A DNA stretch of 64,000 nucleotides from Sordariomycetes sp. S80-01Y (lineage: Eukaryota > Ascomycota > Sordariomycetes): positions 2,914,001-2,978,000 of the forward strand of contig JAXQJY010000033.1 of NCBI GenBank assembly GCA_037042185.1, read 5' to 3'. Shown in pieces: positions 58,330 through 64,000 of the stretch. Position 1 is the stretch's first letter. Each line of letters begins with the position of its first letter. The position numbers and the translations under genes are program-made. The notes below the pieces were generated by a model, which did no database searches, was not told the DNA's origin, and was given only the letters and a program-made list of their open reading frames with translations.

Positions 58330-60087
58330 ATGGACTTCAAAGGAGAGATACCTGACATGGATGCGGGTGTTGATCCTGAGAAGGTTTCCGGAAATCATGT
58401 CGAGGCGCTGCGAAGAGGTCAGGAGCGTGCGGATATCGACCCACAGACGGAGAAAAAGCTGAATCGAAAGTTCGACTTACACATTATGCCTTGGCTCTTC
58501 GGCATCTGGTGAGACATAACGAAAAAGAAACAATCTCAAGTGACCCAACTGACTTTTACAGGCTCTTCGCCTTCATCGACAGATCGAACATCGGCAACGC
58601 CAAAATTGATGGCCTGACCGATGACTTAGGCATCGCAACTGGCAACAAGTTCAACATCGCCCTCCTTGTATTCTTCATCCCCTATATCGTCGTCGATGTA
58701 CCGAGCAATTGGATCGTGAAGCACATAAAAGCCGGGATATATCTACCCATGTTGATCACAGCCTGGGGCTTGGTTTGCACCTTTATGGGGTTTATCAAGT
58801 CCTTCGCCGGCCTGATCATATGTCGTTTCCTGCTGGGGATGTTTGAGGGCGGTTTGCTAGGCGGAATTCTGGTCTACCTTGCCATGTTTTATAGGAGGCA
58901 TGCGATGGTGTATCGCATTGGGCTGTTCTACTGTGCGGCGCCTCTGTCAGGGGCCTTTGGTGGGTTACTCGCCAGTGGTTTGGCGAAGATTGAGTTTGGA
59001 GGATACAACAGATGGCCATGGATCTTTTTCAGTGGGTCGGATGGATCTCGTGTGTCGAACCGTGCTGATCTGGGTCACAGTTGAGGGTGCTATCACCGTA
59101 GTCTTTGGTCTGGTCTGTTTCATCACAATGCCCAACACTCCATCGGACGCCAAGTTCTTGTCGGAAGAGGAACGCCTGCTAGCAATGATCCGACTTAAAG
59201 AGGACTCTCATGGCGCAAGTACCGTCGAAGACGTCAATGAGGAGAAGTTTCGTTGGCATTGGGTACGCATGGCTTTCAGAGCACCACAAACGTACTTTTG
59301 CTCACTGGCGTGGATTCTCCTCCTCATACCGCTTTATGTACGTCAAGAAATACTGGAGGGTCCTTCCAAACTATTTTGCTGATTCTTTCTGCAGAGTTTC
59401 TCACTTTTCCTGCCCAGTATCATTTCGGGTCTCGGGTACCATGCCACCAAAGCACAACTGTTCACTGCGCCCCCGAACATGGCTGGCTTCTTCACCGTCT
59501 TAGCTACATCGGTCATGTCAGATAAGATCAGGGCGCGCGGGCCGATCATGGCTGTCGGATGTATCATTGCTATGGCAGGATATATCATGCTGCTTGCGGC
59601 TGAGCAGAACTCGACCCGTTATGCAGGAACCTTCTTGGTGGCCATGGGGGTGTACCCCGGGTCGGCGATGATTATGGTGTGTTAGAGTTATCACTGGCAC
59701 CTGTGAAGTTATTAACAGAGCATGCAGGGGTGGCTGTCTAATAATCTGGCGCCGCATTATGTCAGAGCAACAGGCTTAGGGGCACTTATCGCCTTTGCTA
59801 ACACTGCCGCCTTTCCTGCGTCCTTCATCTACAGATCTCAAGATGAGTAAGTAAACAATACCGAAAAATAGATAGGGATGCTGACTACAGGCAGGCCTCG
59901 CTACATCATTGGTCACTCGGTATGCCTTGGATCGCTTGTTCTCTGTTGCGCAACGGTCTGCGCTCAAATGGTCTATTGCCGATGGGAGAATAGGAAGCGA
60001 GAACAGGGCGATCGCAACGAGAGGCTGTCGCAGGGAAAAGAGGATGACCTAGGCCACCGGCACCCTGCATTCAAGTACACGCTGTAG
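58330..60087 (+). CDS. MFS transporter, anion:cation symporter family (six exons)
   Basis: Six exons: 58330-58508, 58562-59031, 59081-59337, 59395-59676, 59728-59846, 59895-60087; introns are 48-57 nt. The product is 499 residues, normal for the family. Each junction restores family sequence: FGIW-LFAFIDRSNIGNAKI, RWPWIFF-IEGAITVVFGL, ILLLIPLY-SFSLFLPSII, SAMIM-GWLSNNLAPHYVRATG, and SQDE-PRYIIGHS. DRSNIGNAKIDGL, the helix 4 run RFLLGMFEGG and GWLSNNLAPHYVRA are hallmarks of the Dal5/Tna1-type ACS group. It likely imports a small organic anion with protons across the plasma membrane; substrate unknown. It is more intron-rich than the transporter at 53.4 kb and only distantly related, so not a recent duplicate. 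Confidence 0.88.
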
Positions 60088-60173
60088 TTGGGGATCCAAA
60101 GCTGCACCAGCCGAAGCGCATTTCAAGAAGTCTGAGCAGATGGACATGGAATCACCCAAATCGTTACTTCTAA

Positions 60174-60924
60174 CTACATCTCTGATTCCCAAGACAGCCA
60201 GTCGTTCCAGGTCATGCTGAAGATCACAACATCCCTCCAGACGTCTCCCGCAGCCGTTGCAGGTGGCACTGGCCTCCCATTGCCAACCTTGCCTCTAGTA
60301 ACACCGTTCTGGAGGCATTTCTCGTACTCAATAGTCGCAGTCTCTTGGAAGCCTAGGCGCCTGGCCACCTTCAGCGAAGCCTCATTCTGGGTGCTGCTAT
60401 GCCACTCCATCCTCACCAGGCCCAAACCACCCCTGTCCGAAGAGGTCATCCCGTACTCTAGGAGGAGTCTGCCCACTTTCGTAGCAATACCTTGGTTTTG
60501 AAAGCTTGGAAGAATTTGCAAGAGTCCGATTTCGGCGCGACGGCTTTGAGCATCAGCTTTGGACAGGGACACCATGCCTGCGACCTGGCCTTCGTCCATC
60601 TCCTGATCGTTGCTTGTATCGGATTTTGAGAGGATCGCGAAGGTAAACATCTTTGGGTCTAGATAGGATCTTTCTGATAGAAAAGTGGTCACGAAGTCTG
60701 TGACTGAGTCGTACGGTCCGCTTGAGAAGTGCGCGAATGCCGCAGCGCTTGAAGGGGTACCTTCAATCAATGCCGGGGCATGTTTCCACGTCTTTACATG
60801 GTATTCAGAACTTTGGCCCCAAGTCAGGCAGACTGTTCAGACTTACATCGAAAGGCACAAGCATGACTTTTTCATCTTCAAGCACCTTGATGGGGAACAC
60901 GAAGTTGATTGGAGCGGAATCCAT
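60174..60924 (-). CDS. GNAT-family N-acetyltransferase
   Basis: Two exons, 60924-60847 and 60791-60174; the 55-nt intron (GTAAGT...AAAG) joins LVPFD to TWKHAPALIEG. The product is 231 residues. The start (MDSAPINFVFPIKVLEDEKVMLVPFD) and the following HFSSGPYDSVTDF are typical of fungal GNAT proteins related to bacterial RimJ/RimL. Motif A, AEIGLLQILPSFQNQGIATKV, contains the acetyl-CoA pyrophosphate loop NQGIAT, and GLVRMEWHSSTQNEASLKVARRLGFQ is motif B. It should transfer an acetyl group from acetyl-CoA to a small molecule or peptide amine; the acceptor is unknown. Convergent with the MFS gene, with 86 nt between stop codons. Confidence 0.85.
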
Positions 60925-63087
60925 TTCGAGCACGCCACAAGCATTGAGGAGGGAAAGCCAGTTCAGGCATAAGCCAAGGGGGAAGTCTTTATGTACGATT
61001 CGCTTAGTTGGGTTCTCGCTTACGTCCTGGGCCGTCTCACATCCGGCGTATTGTGACCAATGAATACGCCAGATACGGCGGCACGTGAATACCTCGTCCC
61101 GCGACGCAGATCCTGGTAGAAACGCACAATTATGTTACGAAGGCTCGTCTTCGAACACGAGAATGTATGTGCAAGCCGCCATATGTCATCGCAGCTTCCC
61201 GAGCCTATTTAAGCTCGTTGGCAATACTGGGAAGCTACCAGTATACAAGTCGGCACAAAGCTAACTTTCTCGATCCCAATCCGAAATAGAATACAATACC
61301 ACACCTCTGGCTTATACGGGTTCCCCTTTGATATTCAAGCCCTTTCAGCCCTCGGCCTTTCGTGTGTTCTCATGTCGAGGTTAGACTGAGCCTCCCACAT
61401 TGCAGACACTTCCGTCAGTCAGCATCCTGCCACAGTCCCCAGCATCAGGGTCGTCACGGGCGTGGTCAAGCAGTACACCAATCTTCACTAGAATATTTCG
61501 CTTAGTCACATGGTAAGCTAGAGTTGTTGGTGCGGGTGTAGATGTGGATGTTGAAGTGGGCGTTGAGGTTGACGGTAAAGAATGCAAATCTTTAGCAGTG
61601 GTCTCAAATGATTGCATGGTTCAATGCGGTTTCGGCCATGCCATCTGCTACTCCTTGAATGCCGAGATCTCCGTCTGGTCAGACGGACAGAAACCGCCGT
61701 TATGGAAGATTAGACTAACATATGTCGCCTAAACGCGTTGCCCTTTGTTCCGCCGGAACTGAGCTTCTGTCCGAGTGCAAGAATCTTTCGACCCTAGAAT
61801 TTTGCATTGAGAATGATAAGAGGAGCCTTGGTTGCGTGTTCTTCCTTGGTGGCCGAAACGGCGTACAAGCATCTTGCACTCGGCATCTCAAAGGGACAGT
61901 GATGTGCGCTCTCGTGTGTAGTGTTCGAAGCCAAGTCGGGCATTAAGTCTTGGTGAATGAAGTATAGGACATTGCAGGGCCAGTTTGCATCCCCGTGATT
62001 GCGGAATGTTCAATTCAGGTCGGATTTGGAGACGCAGTTCCGAAAGAGTACATTTATTGTTTGCCAAGCACTGGGGCCCCCTGTGGTGAAATGGACGGCC
62101 TGCCGTCTGCAACGCAGAGGGCAATCATTTACTCTCCGGAGAAAGCTGGACTGAGTGTCGCATCTCAAGATGTGTGGTACAAGACGGCGGACGGCTTGTC
62201 TTCCACGATATGCTGTAAATAGATTGACCGCGCTGTGCGTTGGGGATGTTGTCTCCAACAATACCTGCGCAACCCACAGCAGGTCTAGAAGCCCACCGCA
62301 ACCCCCGTCTCCGTGCCATTTCAGCTCAGAAAGGGGATACGAGTTTGAATACTGAGAAGGCTGAGCTTGAGAGCAGTCATCACATTTTCCAATATGCCAA
62401 GCGCCGAGAAGGCAGGCCGAGATTGCCCTGGGCCTGGTGGAACTAATAGATCGCGGGCCGGACTGGCGCTAACTCAGGTGACAGGGTCCTCCCCAGGTAC
62501 CTGACCTGCCGGCAAACGATACCGATCGGAAGTTTGACCACATTCACGAGGAAGCGGTTGGGTGTTGTTCTTGGCCTCTTGTATCGAAATGCTTCCTATC
62601 GAGCTGCCTCCCTCGCTGTGCTGGTATGAGCACGACGACAAAACGTCGACGCCCCAGTCGGTGGCTAAACGATCTCGACTGCTAGTCTGTGCGCGCGCAG
62701 CCCTGCGTCGGAGAGTTTTCCAGATTAACGCGTGGGGCTCACGGTTCGATAGCCGAGTTCACTAGAATGTTTCGTCCAGCCCAGACTCTGGGCACCGGTA
62801 GGTACGGCGGGCTCAGGGGCAGGAGATGGACCCCGAATCGGGGCTGCGCTGCTTCAGTATCTGCTAGAGCTGCGTTGAATCGAGTCGTGCCACCGGTCTC
62901 ACCGAAGTAGTTACATACTTACCTCTTTCCACTGTGAATTGGAGGGTATATGTATTCCTTGGATGTCCACTTGAGCATTGCTCATTCTCAGAGCTTGCTT
63001 CCTCACTCTCTTCCCACACATTCGTTTACCCCCACTGACCCTTAGGGCAGGTACTTTCTTTAATATCTTGAGACACTCCTGTTCATC
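60925..63087. other. Intergenic, GNAT promoter to WSC gene promoter
   Basis: About 2.2 kb. A minus-strand ATG frame of 78 codons (61381-61617) is Ser/Thr/Pro-rich and not supported otherwise. Other frames are short. A TATATG word at about 62947 lies 140 nt before the WSC gene. No repeat or RNA gene recognised. Confidence 0.45.
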
Positions 63088-64000
63088 ATGAGAGCTACTT
63101 TGGCTGCTGCTATTGCGGCCATTGTGCCGTTCGTTGCAGCCACAGGGACTAAGCCTCCCCTGCCGCCTTGCCTCGATGACCACACACCTTTTGTTAGCAA
63201 AGGCTGCTTCAAGGATGAGGGAGGAGAATCCCCTGCCCTCATCTACCGCTCCAGTCTTAACCAGCAGGACATGACCGTTGAGCAGTGTGTTGACGAGTGC
63301 AAAGGTAAGTCTTATTCCAAGTATTCCTACGTCTTTGACGCTAACATTAGCAGGAAACGGCTACCGCTATGCTGGTTTGAAGTACTACGGTGTTTGCTAT
63401 TGCGGCTCTTCGCTCAACGGTCCTCAGTTGGACGATTCCGAGTGCTCGTTCCCGTGCAGCGGAAACTCAGACGAGGTTTGTGGAGGTAACAACCAGCTTT
63501 CCGTCTGGGAGGACCCAACCATCCCGAACGAGCCCGTCGATGTTTCAGTCGACGACTACAAGTCCCTGGGCTGCCACACCGACGACGCCGAAGAGGGACG
63601 CGCCTTGTCGTTCGACATCACTGTCCCTGCCGACACTTTCACTCCTAGCACTTGTCTCGACGCCTGCCGTCTCCAGGGCTTCCCCTATGCAGGAACAGAG
63701 TACGGTCGTGAATGCTGGTGCGGCACGAACCTTGGTACTTACTCGAAGAAGGTCGACTCCGACGAGTGCAGCATCGCCTGCGCTGGCGATGAATCCAAGA
63801 CCTGCGGTGGCCGCTCGCGCCTAGAGGTTTTCTACGCGAAGAAGCTTGAGTCTACCGAGCTGTGCGGCATCCAGCCCCCGACGGTGCCTGAGCCATCCAC
63901 GACGTCTGCTCAGTCTACCACGGTCCCATCTTCCACCGTTGTTTCTTCCACCGTTGTTTCTTCCACCGTTGTCTCTTCCAGCGCTGTCTCTTCCACCTGC
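63088..64000 (+). CDS. Secreted protein with two WSC domains (cut by right edge)
   Basis: Two exons so far, 63088-63304 and 63354 onward; the 49-nt intron (GTAAGT, GCTAAC, GCAG) joins C-K-G to N-G-Y-R-Y. A signal peptide is clear (MRATLAAAIAAIVPFVAATG). The first WSC domain (about 36-135) shows GCFKDEG, MTVEQCVDEC, YYGVCYCGSSL and CSFPCSGNSDEVCGG. The second (about 155-250) shows LGCHTDD, CLDACRLQGFPYAGTEYGRECWCG and CSIACAGDESKTCGG. A Ser/Thr/Val repeat then starts and runs off the window, likely O-mannosylated. WSC domains bind carbohydrate; fungal proteins of this type are wall-stress sensors (with a later membrane helix) or secreted wall proteins. Which one this is cannot be decided without the missing end. 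Confidence 0.9.
63929..64000. repeat. 15-bp coding tandem repeat (S-S-T-V-V)
   Basis: Units of TCTTCCACCGTTGTT: copies at 63929, 63944 and 63959 are almost identical, 63974 is diverged and a fifth starts at 63989, cut by the edge. The unit is a multiple of three, so copy number can change without breaking the WSC protein frame. Confidence 0.85.

Noticed and set aside
59032-59080. Apparent frame break in the second MFS gene
   Set aside because: Explained by a normal 49-nt GT...AG intron; the junction restores RWPWIFF-IEGAITVVF, so the gene is intact.
61381-61617. 78-codon Ser/Thr/Pro-rich frame, minus strand
   Set aside because: Has an ATG but its repetitive first third reflects a GT-rich plus-strand stretch; no other support.

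Overview
The window is nuclear DNA of a filamentous ascomycete, most likely a sordariomycete. The evidence is genes with mostly 48-58 nt introns carrying GT...AG ends and CTNAC-type branch sites, densely packed housekeeping genes on both strands, and fungus-specific families: AreA/NIT2, Srb8-type MED12, Dbf2, Bzz1, Rgd1, Clr5-ankyrin and WSC proteins. There is no sign of bacterial, organellar or viral DNA. I recognised 23 protein-coding genes (one cut by the right edge) and one decayed gene. No tRNA, rRNA or intact mobile element was found.

Layout. 0.9-7.6 kb: RNase P/MRP subunit Pop1 (+), a small GFA-fold enzyme (+), an EAF-type elongation factor (-) and a secreted lipase (-). 7.6-11 kb is a gene-free block ending in short repeats. 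11-17 kb: an RBR-type ubiquitin ligase with a long coiled coil (+) and the F-BAR/RhoGAP protein Rgd1 (+). 17.9-22.5 kb: Mediator subunit MED12 (-). 24-29 kb: a CREG-like secreted protein (-), a small DUF4267-like membrane protein (+) and the NDR kinase Dbf2 (+). 30-33 kb: the nitrogen regulator AreA/NIT2 (-).

33-42.6 kb is the accessory part. It has more than 4 kb without a gene, a broken Clr5-ankyrin gene and an unrecognised orphan gene. 42.6-51.4 kb returns to core genes: cytosolic tyrosyl-tRNA synthetase, a small conserved protein, a peroxisomal oxalyl-CoA-synthetase-like enzyme (Pcs60), the actin regulator Bzz1 and a C2H2 zinc-finger protein. 53-61 kb holds two anion:cation symporter-type MFS transporters on either side of a mitochondrial class III CoA-transferase (SUGCT-like), then a GNAT acetyltransferase. 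The right edge cuts a secreted two-WSC-domain protein inside a Ser/Thr-rich tandem repeat.

Shared themes, by inference: Rgd1, Bzz1 and Dbf2 act in cortical actin, Rho signalling and septation; MED12, EAF, AreA and the C2H2 protein act in transcription; the transporter/CoA-transferase group may handle organic or amino-acid-derived acids. No convincing new multi-gene system is visible. The best leads are the accessory segment, a 25-nt micro-exon that encodes the P-loop of Pcs60, a stop-free 3n intron in the EAF gene, and the one unusually long intron, in areA. All splice sites were placed by eye from reading frame, GT/AG ends and family conservation.
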